From contig NZ_CP040710.1 of assembly GCF_005943945.1 (NCBI RefSeq), positions 507,001 through 571,000 on the forward strand: a DNA stretch of 64,000 bases, given 5' to 3'. This document shows, piece by piece, positions 36,495 through 46,122 of the stretch (positions are counted from its first letter, which is position 1; each line of letters starts with the position of its first letter). The notes under the pieces are model-generated. The model made no database searches, had not been told where the DNA came from, and saw only the letters and a list, made by a program, of their open reading frames with translations. The position numbers and the translations under genes were made by a program. This DNA comes from Aggregatimonas sangjinii (lineage in GTDB: Bacteria; Bacteroidota; Bacteroidia; Flavobacteriales; Flavobacteriaceae).

Positions 36495-38585
36495 ATGCAA
36501 AGTTTTAGAACAGAAATAGAGAATCCCATAGTCGAGAAGGATATTTTGGAACTCGAAGCCAAGATACACCAGTTCAAGGAAGGGAAATTGGACGAAGAGA
36601 AATTCCGTAGTCTACGGTTGGCACGCGGCGTTTATGGCCAGCGACAACAGGGGGTTCAAATGATACGAATCAAACTTCCCTATGGGAAAGTAACAGCAGC
36701 CCAACTCAAAGGGATTTGCGATGTATCCGACGAATACTCTACAGGGCGTTTGCACATTACTACACGACAGGACATCCAAATACACTATGTCGATTTAGAT
36801 CGTACCCCGGAACTGTGGGCACAGCTCGAAAAGGATGAGGTTACCCTTCGTGAAGCATGCGGCAATACGGTTAGAAATGTCACGGCAAGTGAAACGGCAG
36901 GTATCGATGTTGACGAACCTTTTGATGTTTCTCCTTACGCCGAAGCGCTCTTCAAATATTTTTTGAGGAATCCGATCAGCCAGGAAATGGGGCGAAAGTT
37001 CAAGGTTTCTTTTTCCGCGAGCGATGCCGATACGGGCCTGTCCTACATGCACGACCTCGGCTTTATCGCAAAAATTAAGGATGGCGTAAGAGGATTCAAG
37101 GTCATGCTCGGCGGGGGATTAGGTTCGCAGCCAAGGCATGCCGATGTACTATTCGAATTTTTGGCTTCCGATAAGATCATTCCTTTAATGGATGGCGTTG
37201 TTCGGGTATTCGACCGGTATGGGGAGCGAAAGAGTAGGGCAAAGGCACGGATGAAGTTCCTGCTGAAAGATGTGGGCCTTGAAGGCTTTAAAAAACTGTT
37301 GGCTGAAGAAGAAAAAGCGGTTCCCCATAAAACGATTACGATTGATGCCTTGGCGTATCCAAAGGTACAGGTCGCTCAGGCACCCGCCCCTCAAGTGAAA
37401 ATCGAAGACCATGATGCTTTTGAAAAATGGAAAGCCACCAACTTGGTTCCGCAGAAGCAAGATGGGTTTGTAGCTATCGGAATCAAAGTGCTATTAGGGG
37501 ATTTTTATACGGATAAAGCTAGATTACTAGCCGATTTGGTCGAAAATCATGCCGCAGGCGAGATTCGTTTGTCCCTGAGACAAAATATTTTGATTCCTTA
37601 TGTAAGGCAGGAATTGGTTCCCTTCTTTTACTCCGAACTGAAGAAACTAGGTTTTGTGGAAGTGGGGTATAACAAAGCGTTGGACATTACCGCCTGCCCC
37701 GGTACCGACACCTGTAATCTGGGTATTGCCAGTAGCACGGGAATCGCGGAGGAATTGGAGCGTATTATCAAAACGGAATACCCGGAATATATCAGCAATC
37801 CCGATGTGGTCATTAAGATCAGTGGCTGCATGAATGCCTGTGGTCAGCATAACATGGCTAATATCGGCTTTCAGGGTATGAGTGTTCGGACGAAGGACAA
37901 ATTGGTGGCTCCGGCATTGCAAGTCTTACTCGGTGGAGGCAATGATGGCAACGGAAATGGCCGTTTCGCCGACAAGGTGGTCAAAGTACCCAGTAAAAGA
38001 GGGCCGGAAGCCTTGCGTTTGATTTTAGACGATTTTGATGCGCATGGTAATGGACTTGCTTTCGCAGATTACTACGCGGAAAAGGGCGAACATTATTTCT
38101 ACGATTTTTTAAAACCTTTGACCGACGTCGACAATCTAACCCCTGAAGATTTTATCGATTGGGGAAATACCGAAAAATATAAAAAAGAGATCGGTATCGG
38201 GGAATGCGCCGGGGTGGTCATCGACCTGATTGCCACCTTGCTGTTCGAAAGTGAGGAGAAAATACAGCTTGCGGAAGAAATGTCGACCGAGGGAAAATGG
38301 GCGGCGAGTATTTACCATTCCTATGCCTCGATGGTCAATTCGGCCAAGGCGTTGTTGACGGCCGAAAAGACCAAGACGAATACCCATGCAAGCATTATCA
38401 AGGATTTCGATGAAAAATTTATTGCCTCGGGGAGAATTTCTCTAACAGGAACCTTCGACGATCTGGTACTGCAATTGAATAAAAATGAGCCTACGGAGAA
38501 ATTTGCAAAAAGCTATTTAAACGACGCGAAAGTATTTTTGAAATCCGCTGAAACGTTTAGAAAGCAAGAACTGGTTGAAGTATGA
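36495..38585 (+). CDS. Sulfite/nitrite reductase (siroheme, iron-sulfur) with HEPN-like C-terminal domain
   Basis: This 696-residue protein reduces sulfite to sulfide. Two ferredoxin-like and two catalytic domains are visible, with GRLHITTRQDIQIHYVD in the first half and TACPGTDTCNLGIASSTG plus KISGCMNACGQH, the C-x5-C...C-x3-C ligands of 4Fe-4S/siroheme. About residues 590-690 form an extra helical domain (AEEMSTEGKWAASIYHSYAS) resembling HEPN folds, seen in flavobacterial homologues but not in E. coli CysI. Context (cysDNH, siroheme genes) favours sulfite over nitrite. Its stop overlaps the next start. Confidence 0.9.
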   Translation: MQSFRTEIENPIVEKDILELEAKIHQFKEGKLDEEKFRSLRLARGVYGQRQQGVQMIRIKLPYGKVTAAQLKGICDVSDEYSTGRLHITTRQDIQIHYVDLDRTPELWAQLEKDEVTLREACGNTVRNVTASETAGIDVDEPFDVSPYAEALFKYFLRNPISQEMGRKFKVSFSASDADTGLSYMHDLGFIAKIKDGVRGFKVMLGGGLGSQPRHADVLFEFLASDKIIPLMDGVVRVFDRYGERKSRAKARMKFLLKDVGLEGFKKLLAEEEKAVPHKTITIDALAYPKVQVAQAPAPQVKIEDHDAFEKWKATNLVPQKQDGFVAIGIKVLLGDFYTDKARLLADLVENHAAGEIRLSLRQNILIPYVRQELVPFFYSELKKLGFVEVGYNKALDITACPGTDTCNLGIASSTGIAEELERIIKTEYPEYISNPDVVIKISGCMNACGQHNMANIGFQGMSVRTKDKLVAPALQVLLGGGNDGNGNGRFADKVVKVPSKRGPEALRLILDDFDAHGNGLAFADYYAEKGEHYFYDFLKPLTDVDNLTPEDFIDWGNTEKYKKEIGIGECAGVVIDLIATLLFESEEKIQLAEEMSTEGKWAASIYHSYASMVNSAKALLTAEKTKTNTHASIIKDFDEKFIASGRISLTGTFDDLVLQLNKNEPTEKFAKSYLNDAKVFLKSAETFRKQELVEV

Positions 38586-39445
38586 AAGTAAAGACAGAAA
38601 AAAAGGCTTTCCCCCTTTTCGGGAATGGGAAGGGCGTTGCCAAATTAACGGTAGTAGGTGCAGGCCCAGGCGATGTAGAATTGATAACCCTCAAGGCCAT
38701 CAAAGCGTTGCAAGTGGCCGATGTGGTGCTGTACGATGCTTTGGTCGATACCGAACTGTTGTGCTATGCCCCTCAGGCGGAACATATTTTTGTAGGGAAA
38801 CGCAGGGGATGCTATTCCTACCAACAAGAACAAATCAATGAACTTATCGTGCAACGGGCAAAGGAAAAGGGTCATGTGGTGCGCTTAAAAGGAGGGGATC
38901 CTTTCGTTTTCGGTAGGGGTGCCGAAGAAATGGAATATGCAGCGACCCAAGGAGTACAGGTTGCCATGGTTCCCGGTATATCCTCATGCCTTTCGGTTCC
39001 CGCTGCCCAGCAGATACCCGTAACCAAGCGCGGTGCTACGGAAAGTTTTTGGGTCATCACGGGAACTACCAAAGAGCATAAACTATCGGATGATGTACAG
39101 CTGGCAGCCAAATCAAATGCAACGGTAGTTATTCTCATGGGGATGTCGAAATTACCGGAAATCGTCCAGCTCTTTCAAAAAGAGGGCAAATCGAACTCGC
39201 CTATTGCGGTTATTCAAAATGGTACTAGGGCGGATGAAAAAGTAGGCGTAGGAACCATGGCGTCGATAGAAAGGGAAGTTGAGCAAAAGCAGTTGACCAA
39301 TCCAGCGATTATTATTATTGGAGAAGTTGTTCGCCACCGCGAAAAGCTAATGCTAATTCAGAAGGAATATGAAGCGGTTGAAGGCTTTTGTGACGGACTC
39401 GCAGGCGAGGGCCAAAACGCAAACGAGGTCAGCGTTGCTTCTTAA
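38582..39445 (+). CDS. cobA: Uroporphyrinogen-III C-methyltransferase
   Basis: SUMT makes precorrin-2 for siroheme, the cofactor of the preceding reductase. The 287 residues show KLTVVGAGPGDVELITLKAI, VVLYDALVDTELLCYAP, VRLKGGDPFVFGRGAEEMEY and VPGISSCLSVPAAQQIPVTK. ATG overlaps the upstream TGA (38582-38585), indicating coupling. The first 20 residues (KAFPLFGNGKGVAK) are encoded by a GC-rich hairpin repeat at about 38605-38640; no later in-frame ATG fits, so the repeat appears to be translated. Confidence 0.93.
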   Translation: MKVKTEKKAFPLFGNGKGVAKLTVVGAGPGDVELITLKAIKALQVADVVLYDALVDTELLCYAPQAEHIFVGKRRGCYSYQQEQINELIVQRAKEKGHVVRLKGGDPFVFGRGAEEMEYAATQGVQVAMVPGISSCLSVPAAQQIPVTKRGATESFWVITGTTKEHKLSDDVQLAAKSNATVVILMGMSKLPEIVQLFQKEGKSNSPIAVIQNGTRADEKVGVGTMASIEREVEQKQLTNPAIIIIGEVVRHREKLMLIQKEYEAVEGFCDGLAGEGQNANEVSVAS

Positions 39446-39461
39446 TAGATAGCAAGAAGAG

Positions 39462-39485
39462 ATTCCCGCATGCGCTGGAATGACG
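39462..39485. repeat. Short palindromic repeat
   Basis: ATTCCCGCATGCGCTGGAAT followed by GACG resembles the TTCCnGC...GCnGGAATGAC palindromic repeats common between flavobacterial genes. It lies between cobA and the precorrin-2 dehydrogenase gene and encodes nothing. Confidence 0.45.
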
Positions 39486-39501
39486 ATAAATAGAATTCAC
39501 T

Positions 39502-40080
39502 ATGGAACGAAACAACTTATATCCCATCTTTCTCAAAACGGGAAGTCTGCACATATTGATTGTCGGCGGGGGTAACGTTGCCGAGGAAAAATTGACCTTT
39601 CTAACGAAATCGAGTCCGGATGCAAAAGTTACCATGGTTTCGCCAATGTTTCGCAAAGCCACAAGAGAATTGGCGCTTAAGTTTGATGTAGAACTGATTA
39701 CCGATGTCTATCACGCCAAGTATTTGATGGGAAAACATATGGTGGTGGCTACTACGGATAAGCCTGAGGTAAATGTGCAGGTGTACAACGATTGTCGCGC
39801 TTTGGATAAATTGGTGAATGTAGCCGATAATCCACCCTATTGCGATTTTTATATGGGCGGCATCGTGACCAAAGGCAACGTAAAAATCGCGATTTCCACT
39901 AATGGGAAATCCCCGACCACGGCAAAACGCCTACGTCAATTTTTCGAGGAAGTCATTCCCGAAGATATCAGCCAAATGGTTCAAAATCTGAACGAGTATC
40001 GGAAAACGATAAAGGGCGATTTTGAGCAAAAAGTGGACAAAATGAACGAAATAACACAAAAATTGGTCGAAAAAGTGTAA
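39502..40080 (+). CDS. Precorrin-2 dehydrogenase / sirohydrochlorin ferrochelatase
   Basis: This is the CysG N-terminal-type (Met8p/SirC) enzyme, 192 residues, which oxidises precorrin-2 and may insert iron. NLYPIFLKTGSLHILIVGGG opens the NAD-binding fold (GGGNVAEEK). VVATTDKPEVNVQVYNDCR, NVADNPPYCDFYMGGIVTKG and ISTNGKSPTTAKRLRQFFEE are family motifs. With the separate SUMT gene it completes siroheme synthesis for sulfite reductase. Confidence 0.92.
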   Translation: MERNNLYPIFLKTGSLHILIVGGGNVAEEKLTFLTKSSPDAKVTMVSPMFRKATRELALKFDVELITDVYHAKYLMGKHMVVATTDKPEVNVQVYNDCRALDKLVNVADNPPYCDFYMGGIVTKGNVKIAISTNGKSPTTAKRLRQFFEEVIPEDISQMVQNLNEYRKTIKGDFEQKVDKMNEITQKLVEKV

Positions 40081-40332
40081 AAAGAGAGTGAAAACAGCGT
40101 GTCACCCTGAGCGCCCACCTTCCGACGTCTTGTACGGAGGAAAGGCAGACGAAGGTTTAGGAACGCCAACTATTGCATTTGAATTAAAGCTTGCCCAAGA
40201 ATGACAACGATTACCCCATTGAAAGGGGTGTAATTTAACAAGCAGAATAGATAAAAAAGTACCTAATAAAAACAGATTTCCACCTTTATCGAGACAAGTA
40301 CAGTACAAGCGCGGGAATAAAAACAAATTTTC
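40081..40332. other. Spacer with short repeats
   Basis: GTCACCCTGAGCG at about 40100 and CCGACGTCTTGTACGG-type palindromes recall repeats seen between genes of this group. No gene was supported in these 252 bp. Confidence 0.4.
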
Positions 40333-41394
40333 ATGATACAAACAGACATCTTAATCATAGGCGCAGGCCCAACAGGATTATTCACGGTTTTTGAAGCGGG
40401 GCTCTTAAAGCTGAAATGTCATTTAATCGATGCCCTACCACAGCCGGGCGGACAGTGTTCTGAAATCTATCCGAAGAAACCGATATATGATATTCCGGCA
40501 TTTCCCGAAATATTGGCGGGTGACCTGGTCGATAACCTGATGCAACAAATCAAACCTTTCGAACCAGGATTTACCATGGGCGAGCGAGCGGAAACTTTGG
40601 ATAAGCAAGATGACGGCTCCTATATCGTTACAACGAACAAAGGCACCAAGCATCAGGCACCCGTAGTGGTCATCGCTGGGGGACTAGGTTCTTTTGAGCC
40701 TAGAAAACCGCCTATCGAAAATATTCTGGATTTTGAGGATAAAGGCGTGGCGTATATGATAAAAGACCCGGAAGTCCATCGGGATAAAAAGGTGGTCATC
40801 GCGGGAGGTGGAGACTCCGCTCTCGATTGGGCGATTTTCCTAGCTGATGTGGCTGCCGAGGTTTCTTTGGTACACCGAAGAAATGAATTCCGTGGTGCTT
40901 TGGATTCTGTGGAAAAAGCATCGGAACTGGCCAAGTTGGGGAAAATAAAACTGTTTACCGAGGCCGAAGTCCGAAAGCTGTATGGCGACGAACATTTAGA
41001 AGCCGTGGTCATCAAGTACAACGACTCCGCAAAGGGCGAAACCTATTTGGAAGTAGACAACTTTATTCCCTTGTTCGGTCTTTCCCCAAAATTGGGTCCG
41101 ATCGGGGACTGGGGCCTCGATATCGCCAAAAACGCGATAAAGGTCAACAACGCCAAGGATTACCAAACGAATATTCCCGGTGTTTTTGCGATTGGCGATG
41201 TCAATACCTATGAAGGAAAATTAAAGCTGATCCTTTCCGGTTTTCACGAGGCCGCCGTCATGTGCCAATACGCCTACCAAATCATCAACCCAGGAAAACG
41301 ATATGTCATGAAATATACCACTGTAGGTGGTGTGGAAGGTTTTGATGGCACTAAAAAAGAAGCAAAAAAAGAAGTGGTTCAAAGTATTGCTTAA
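40333..41394 (+). CDS. Ferredoxin-NADP+ reductase of thioredoxin-reductase type
   Basis: This 353-residue flavoprotein has an FAD motif IIGAGPTGLFTVFEAG at the N-terminus, CHLIDALPQPGGQCSEIYP, an NADP motif VVIAGGGDSALDWAIFLAD and a FAIGDVNTYEGKLKLILSGF C-terminal FAD site. The CxxC redox pair of true thioredoxin reductase is absent, as in YumC-type FNR. At the end of the sulfate cluster it probably supplies reduced ferredoxin to the sulfite reductase. A terminator follows. Confidence 0.9.
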   Translation: MIQTDILIIGAGPTGLFTVFEAGLLKLKCHLIDALPQPGGQCSEIYPKKPIYDIPAFPEILAGDLVDNLMQQIKPFEPGFTMGERAETLDKQDDGSYIVTTNKGTKHQAPVVVIAGGLGSFEPRKPPIENILDFEDKGVAYMIKDPEVHRDKKVVIAGGGDSALDWAIFLADVAAEVSLVHRRNEFRGALDSVEKASELAKLGKIKLFTEAEVRKLYGDEHLEAVVIKYNDSAKGETYLEVDNFIPLFGLSPKLGPIGDWGLDIAKNAIKVNNAKDYQTNIPGVFAIGDVNTYEGKLKLILSGFHEAAVMCQYAYQIINPGKRYVMKYTTVGGVEGFDGTKKEAKKEVVQSIA

Positions 41395-41418
41395 CCTATT
41401 ACATTTCGGATTAGCTCG

Positions 41419-41457
41419 AAACCTCTGAGCCATTCTGTGGCAAGGAGGTTTTTTTTA
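41419..41457 (+). terminator. Terminator of the sulfate-assimilation cluster
   Basis: AACCTC pairs with GAGGTT, with a GCCA/TGGC inner stem, followed by eight T residues. It closes the reductase transcript and marks the change from plus-strand to all minus-strand genes. Confidence 0.7.
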
Positions 41458-41566
41458 ACAATGCGTTTAGAGTTTGAATGGTAGATTGACGTATTTGATA
41501 TGGGATGTTCCATATATTTTAAGAAAAAAAGAGAAACTCAAGACGAGTTCATTGTTAGCGACAGTA

Positions 41567-42454
41567 TTATTTTCTTCCATATAGGGCTGTTAACGTTCCA
41601 TTTAGACTAAACGGAACTACTGAAGTATGGGATTCATTTCTATATATTCTCCAATCCATATCAACATTTTCATAATTCCTCTTTTTAAGAGTTAAACTAA
41701 ACTTGATCATATTCGATACCAGTTCCGGACTTTCATTTTCCCCTGTTGAAATAAATACTTTGGTTGGTGAGATATCCCAAGGGTCGTTATTCGTAAACTT
41801 AGCGATAGATGGTTCCAAGAATATTTCGTCATTCAGCTGAAATGAAGGACTGTTTATTCCAAATCGGGTAAAGTAGTTGTCAGAATTCAAGAAACAGTAT
41901 GCTGTGAAAAGACCGCCAAGTGAATGACCCGAAATTCCTCTGTCAGTATTTGTTTTATAGTGTTTATCGATAAATGGTATGATTTCCTTTTGGACACACT
42001 CTAAAAACTTGCTTGCTCCACCTGTTTTTAGAGTTCCTTTTTGAACTCCAAATTTCTTTTCAAATTTTCTATCGCTTATTGTATCTGAATAAGGAGTGTA
42101 ATCATTAAATCTGTTTATTCTGGATGCTATACCATTTGCTTTGTGACTAATACCGACTAGAATCACATCTTGGATTTTTTTAAATTCAATATGCTCCGCA
42201 TTGAAATATCGATGAGTGCTTTTGCCATCCAAAACGTATAACACAGGATAAGTTATCGTGTCATTTATCGTATAATTTTCTGGAAAGGACATATGTATGA
42301 GATAGTCCCTTTCAGTTATTTTAGAACTGATAATGTGGTCGGGTTCATTTTGTATTCTTTCTTTTGGCGCTAATTTCTGGCCAAATAAAGGATGGTACAA
42401 AATTAATATTGAAAATGTTGTCAATAGTAGTTTTGGTATTTTCGGAAGTTTCAT
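41567..42454 (-). CDS. Alpha/beta-hydrolase esterase (enterochelin-esterase-like)
   Basis: This 295-residue exported protein starts MKLPKIPKLLLTTFSILILY (signal-like). The Fes/D-type fold is shown by YPVLYVLDGKSTHRYFNAEH, nucleophile Ser in GISGHSLGGLFTAYCFLNSD, and a late His in RNESHTSVVPFSLNG. Members hydrolyse siderophore esters or other acyl groups. It precedes the region of cassette repeats but has no clear repeat copy on either side. Confidence 0.85.
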   Translation of the reverse strand: MKLPKIPKLLLTTFSILILYHPLFGQKLAPKERIQNEPDHIISSKITERDYLIHMSFPENYTINDTITYPVLYVLDGKSTHRYFNAEHIEFKKIQDVILVGISHKANGIASRINRFNDYTPYSDTISDRKFEKKFGVQKGTLKTGGASKFLECVQKEIIPFIDKHYKTNTDRGISGHSLGGLFTAYCFLNSDNYFTRFGINSPSFQLNDEIFLEPSIAKFTNNDPWDISPTKVFISTGENESPELVSNMIKFSLTLKKRNYENVDMDWRIYRNESHTSVVPFSLNGTLTALYGRK

Positions 42455-42769
42455 CTGTTCGATTCAGGGTTGGTGTCGGTTTTCTTTGAAGCACATTGTT
42501 ATTCTTACGCAACAAGAAATGAGCCTTAGTATGGGCGGTTTTGGGGAAATACCATATTCGAATTGGCTAATTTCTCTTTTATAAGTTCTTAAAAATAGGG
42601 ATTAAAATCGTGAGATGGTTTCAAGCTGTCCGCTAAGAAAACAACATTGACTGTGTTACGCTCCTTCCACCTGGGCAAGGTGGGTCAAAATATTGAAGTC
42701 TTCCCGCATGCCCCAGCAATTTACATCCTATCGGGCACTGCTCCGTTCACAAAATTGTACATACATCGG
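42455..42769. other. Spacer without a supported gene
   Basis: About 315 bp upstream of the esterase and downstream of rlmF. No repeat copy or promoter consensus was convincing. Confidence 0.35.
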
Positions 42770-43723
42770 TCACCATCTCGCCGTCACCCATGCCGCTTGC
42801 GCTTGTTCGGAAAGAAAGGTCCATGCTACGATTCTACTTTGCTTATTGCCCGTGCCCATGGGTATGGTTTTGATTTGCTTCGCTTCAACTTTTTCCAACA
42901 ACTTATAAATTCCTTTCAGGTGCGATTTTTTGGAGACCAAGGTGGTGAACCAAAAGCAGTTCTTGGCGTACTTTCGACTTTCCCATATCATATTTTGTAT
43001 AAATTTCAATTCCCCGCCCTCGTAGATCAGTTCGGAAAATAATCCTGAAAAGTTGAGTTGAGGAATGTTCGTTTTTTTACCCGACAAATTCTTTATTTTT
43101 CGTTTAGTTCCTTTTTGAGCGTCTTCCAAGGAAGCATGAAAAGGTGGGTTGCAAATTACCGCGTCGATTTTATCGGTAGCAGGCCATATCGTTTGAAAAA
43201 TAAACCTGGGGTTCTTTTGGAGTCGGCATTCAACCTTACCTTTTAGTGCCGCATTGGCTTCGACGATTTGTCCTGCCGATGCTATCGATTTGGGGTCGCT
43301 ATCGGACCCGATAAACGACCAGCCGTATTCGACCACCCCGATAATCGGATAAATGCAACTTGCTCCCACGCCAACGTCGAGGCAAGTGATGTTTTCGCCA
43401 AGGGGAATGTCACCCTGGTTGCTTTCTCCCAACAGGTCGGCAATGTGATGCAGGTAATCTGCCCTACCGGGGATGGGCGGACATAAATTCCCGTCGGGAA
43501 ATGACCAGTGGTGTATCCCATAGTAATGATGTAACAAGGCAGTGTTTAAAAGCTTGACGGCACGTGGGTCTGAGAAATCGATTGACGCTGCGCCGTATTT
43601 GTTCGGTCTGACATGGCTCTCTAATTCCGGTACGGCTTGAATAAGAGCAGGAAGGTCATAGCGTTCCCGGTTTTTATTACGGATGTGAAGTGCGGTTTTT
43701 TCCTGTCTTTTTCCCGAGGGCAT
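42770..43723 (-). CDS. rlmF: 23S rRNA (adenine-1618-N6)-methyltransferase
   Basis: RlmF methylates A1618 of 23S rRNA using SAM. The 317-residue protein has the SAM site CLDVGVGASCIYPIIGVVEY and the N6-adenine motif ICNPPFHASLEDAQKGTKRK with NPPF, both characteristic. HWSFPDGNLCPPIPGRADYL is a strongly conserved RlmF segment. It is housekeeping in function though placed near accessory genes. Confidence 0.95.
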   Translation of the reverse strand: MPSGKRQEKTALHIRNKNRERYDLPALIQAVPELESHVRPNKYGAASIDFSDPRAVKLLNTALLHHYYGIHHWSFPDGNLCPPIPGRADYLHHIADLLGESNQGDIPLGENITCLDVGVGASCIYPIIGVVEYGWSFIGSDSDPKSIASAGQIVEANAALKGKVECRLQKNPRFIFQTIWPATDKIDAVICNPPFHASLEDAQKGTKRKIKNLSGKKTNIPQLNFSGLFSELIYEGGELKFIQNMIWESRKYAKNCFWFTTLVSKKSHLKGIYKLLEKVEAKQIKTIPMGTGNKQSRIVAWTFLSEQAQAAWVTARW

Positions 43724-43823
43724 AATATGCTGCTGTTTTGTGCTTGTTTTGACTCCCTAAACTGGTGTAAAAGGCTTCCCTGGAATCTGCGAGGATTGCA
43801 AATTACGGAAAGTAAAAATTTTT

Positions 43824-44309
43824 TTAATCCGAATTCCTTGTATCAAGTGCTTCAATCCGCAATTCCATAATCGGTAGAAAGCGGTGTTTGATGGTGCTTT
43901 TGAGTTGTCCGATGACCTTAAAACCAAACTTCGCGTAAAATTTTTCGGCATGGGGGTCGGAATCCACAAGAACCCTTTTAAACTTGGAGTTTTTGATTCG
44001 ATCTAGGAAATCCAATAAAAGTATTTTTCCATATCCAACACCGATATAATCTGGTTCTATAAAAAGAAAATGGAGTTTTACATCGGTTTCATTTTCGGCA
44101 TTATAAGCGTAAAAGCCGACCAATATCGTATCAACTAGAAGTTTATAAACGTGGTTGTTTTCAATATAGGCCTCTGTAAGGGTCAATTCGTCTCTCCAAG
44201 CTTCAATCTGTCGTTCGCCGTAACCCCAATGCGCTTTCGAACGAATGGTAAGTTGGGTTAGGGCATCGGAATCGGCTCCTATCGCCATTTTAATAGTTAG
44301 GTTACTCAT
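43824..44309 (-). CDS. GNAT-family N-acetyltransferase
   Basis: This 161-residue acetyl-CoA enzyme has the GNAT core: FYAYNAENETDVKLHFLFIE, PDYIGVGYGKILLLDFLDRI (the V-G-Y-G-K acetyl-CoA loop) and VDSDPHAEKFYAKFGFKVIG. The substrate is not predictable. It lies 100 bp from rlmF without a repeat copy. Confidence 0.85.
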   Translation of the reverse strand: MSNLTIKMAIGADSDALTQLTIRSKAHWGYGERQIEAWRDELTLTEAYIENNHVYKLLVDTILVGFYAYNAENETDVKLHFLFIEPDYIGVGYGKILLLDFLDRIKNSKFKRVLVDSDPHAEKFYAKFGFKVIGQLKSTIKHRFLPIMELRIEALDTRNSD

Positions 44310-44421
44310 CAGCGCGGCATTTTCACCTTGTTAATCAAGGCGTTGCGTCGGAAATGCAGGGGTTTATAGGTTTTTTCCGAATAGGGCGAAAAGCGTTTGT
44401 GGAATTCAAAAAATGGCAATA

Positions 44422-45909
44422 TTACTGGTTCTTTTTGGCCTCTTCGATTCGTTCCATCATCATAAGCGCATTTTCATTTTCGGGATTCAATTCATATGAT
44501 TTTTGATAGTTCGCCAAGGCCAGATCATATGCTTCGTTCATGAAATAGGCTTCCCCCAAACTGTCATAGGGATTGGCTGAATCGGGAAATTCGGATACCA
44601 ATAATTGAAAGATTTTTATCGCTTCCGACGTTCTATCCTGTCGAAGTAGATCATATCCAACTAAATTAAGCATGGCATCATCATCAAAATCAAAATGGGC
44701 AAGGCTATCTTTCTTAAGTTGATGGTAATATTCGATTCCTTTTTCAGTGTCTTTGAGAACGGCCTTTCGAACAACAAAATAGGCGTTCTGTTTGGGGTAG
44801 TTTTCGATATCGTCGAGAATTCTGTTCGCGATTCTATTGATCAAGCGACCCGAGTTCTTTCCGTTGGAATTGAAAATCACCGTAAACCCACTATTGTATT
44901 GGGGCGATAAGATCAACCAATTCGTGGTACCGCGAGTGCCACCGCTATGCATAAATTCGCCCTCTCCCAAATTCCAAAAATAGCCGTATTGGTCACCATC
45001 TTCTTCGTCGAAGAACAACGGTTTTTGCATTTCGCTGATTACGGGGTCTTTGCTTTCCAACAAAAACCGAATGTATTTCAATAAATCCGGGACGGTGGAT
45101 TTCAAGCCTCCGCCGGCACCGGTCAAAGGAATGTTGACCGGAGGTGCGAACTCCCCATCATCGGTATAGCCGTTGACCATATTTTTTGCATTAGCACCCT
45201 CAACCTGCAAAAAGGTGTCATTCATGTCCGCTTTCACAAGAATATGTTCCTTTAAAAGCTCCGCATAGGGTTTTTGGTATACTTTTTCGAGAATGATGGC
45301 CAGAATTTCCGGGCCGACCATAGGTGAATAGTCAAAACGTGTTCCCGGAATTGTGTCCAATTCAAATTTTGCCACATCGGCTAGGAGACTGGCGGTATCG
45401 TATTCGTCCATAGCTTTTCGTTCCGCATCGCTGGCATCCGGCGAGAACAATTTGCCCAAGGTTTCGGAAAGTGCGCGGGTAATACCGCTCGTATGGGTGA
45501 GCAGGTCTTTTATCTGTATGGGGCGGCCCTCGTATTCGAGGTTCGGATAGGAACCTTCCAAATACATCCGGATATCATCGCCCAAGCTAAGTTTCCCGTC
45601 CAATACGGCCTGGGCCATTAAAAAAGCAGTGAATGTTTTGGTGACCGAGGCAATTTCGAAAAGTGAGTTTTCGTTGGGCTTATTGCTTTTTCCATCATCG
45701 ATTTCACCATAATAGTTCTCATAGGTTTGACCATCTTTATAGACCCCGATCGAGATGGAATTGATTTCAGGATTTTCCAAAATTATTTCGGCATTATTAT
45801 TCATCGAGTAGACCATTGGGTCTACCGAATTATCAACTACGGTCTTTTCGTTTTCTTTACAGGCGGTGGCTACCAGCGCTAAAAAAAATATCCAAATACG
45901 GTTTTTCAT
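44422..45909 (-). CDS. Serine hydrolase (class C beta-lactamase-like) with TPR region, lipoprotein
   Basis: This 495-residue protein starts MKNRIWIFFLALVATACKEN with a lipobox Cys, so it is probably anchored to the cell envelope. The beta-lactamase-related fold has SVTKTFTAFLMAQAVLDGKL (Ser-x-x-Lys nucleophile near 90), YSPMVGPEILAIILEKVY (Tyr) and HSGGTRGTTNWLILSPQ (HSG in place of KTG). About 400-490 are TPR repeats (DSLGEAYFMNEAYDLALANY). Members include esterases and D-amino peptidases. A degraded repeat copy follows upstream. Confidence 0.88.
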   Translation of the reverse strand: MKNRIWIFFLALVATACKENEKTVVDNSVDPMVYSMNNNAEIILENPEINSISIGVYKDGQTYENYYGEIDDGKSNKPNENSLFEIASVTKTFTAFLMAQAVLDGKLSLGDDIRMYLEGSYPNLEYEGRPIQIKDLLTHTSGITRALSETLGKLFSPDASDAERKAMDEYDTASLLADVAKFELDTIPGTRFDYSPMVGPEILAIILEKVYQKPYAELLKEHILVKADMNDTFLQVEGANAKNMVNGYTDDGEFAPPVNIPLTGAGGGLKSTVPDLLKYIRFLLESKDPVISEMQKPLFFDEEDGDQYGYFWNLGEGEFMHSGGTRGTTNWLILSPQYNSGFTVIFNSNGKNSGRLINRIANRILDDIENYPKQNAYFVVRKAVLKDTEKGIEYYHQLKKDSLAHFDFDDDAMLNLVGYDLLRQDRTSEAIKIFQLLVSEFPDSANPYDSLGEAYFMNEAYDLALANYQKSYELNPENENALMMMERIEEAKKNQ

Positions 45910-45954
45910 AGGGTGTGAATGAGAATAGGGTGGTTATGATTCGTACGCATGGTA

Positions 45955-46122
45955 CTTTTTTTTGAAATATAGCGAAAAGGTTTTTGATTTTTGATTTCCA
46001 AATTATCCGATTATACTACTTATTTAAGGATAGTACGCCTGTGGAGTACGTGCTGATGCTGACTTAGTGGTATACTGAACATTCATTTTAGCTGCCTTGA
46101 ACAATAGCTATCACTATTATTG
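45955..46122 (-). repeat. Cassette repeat R1 (degenerate)
   Basis: GAAATATAGCGAAAAGGTTTTTGATTTTT (in two parts around 45,965) and CCTTGAACAATAGCTATCAC-TATTATTGTC at the right end match the inner and right ends of the full repeats. The middle is lost. The right end encodes the last codons of the cupin gene. Confidence 0.45.

Noticed and set aside
41567-45909. Extending the cassette array left to the esterase, rlmF, GNAT and serine-hydrolase genes
   Set aside because: These are on the same strand, but no spacer there contains the repeat core or convincing ends; rlmF is housekeeping.
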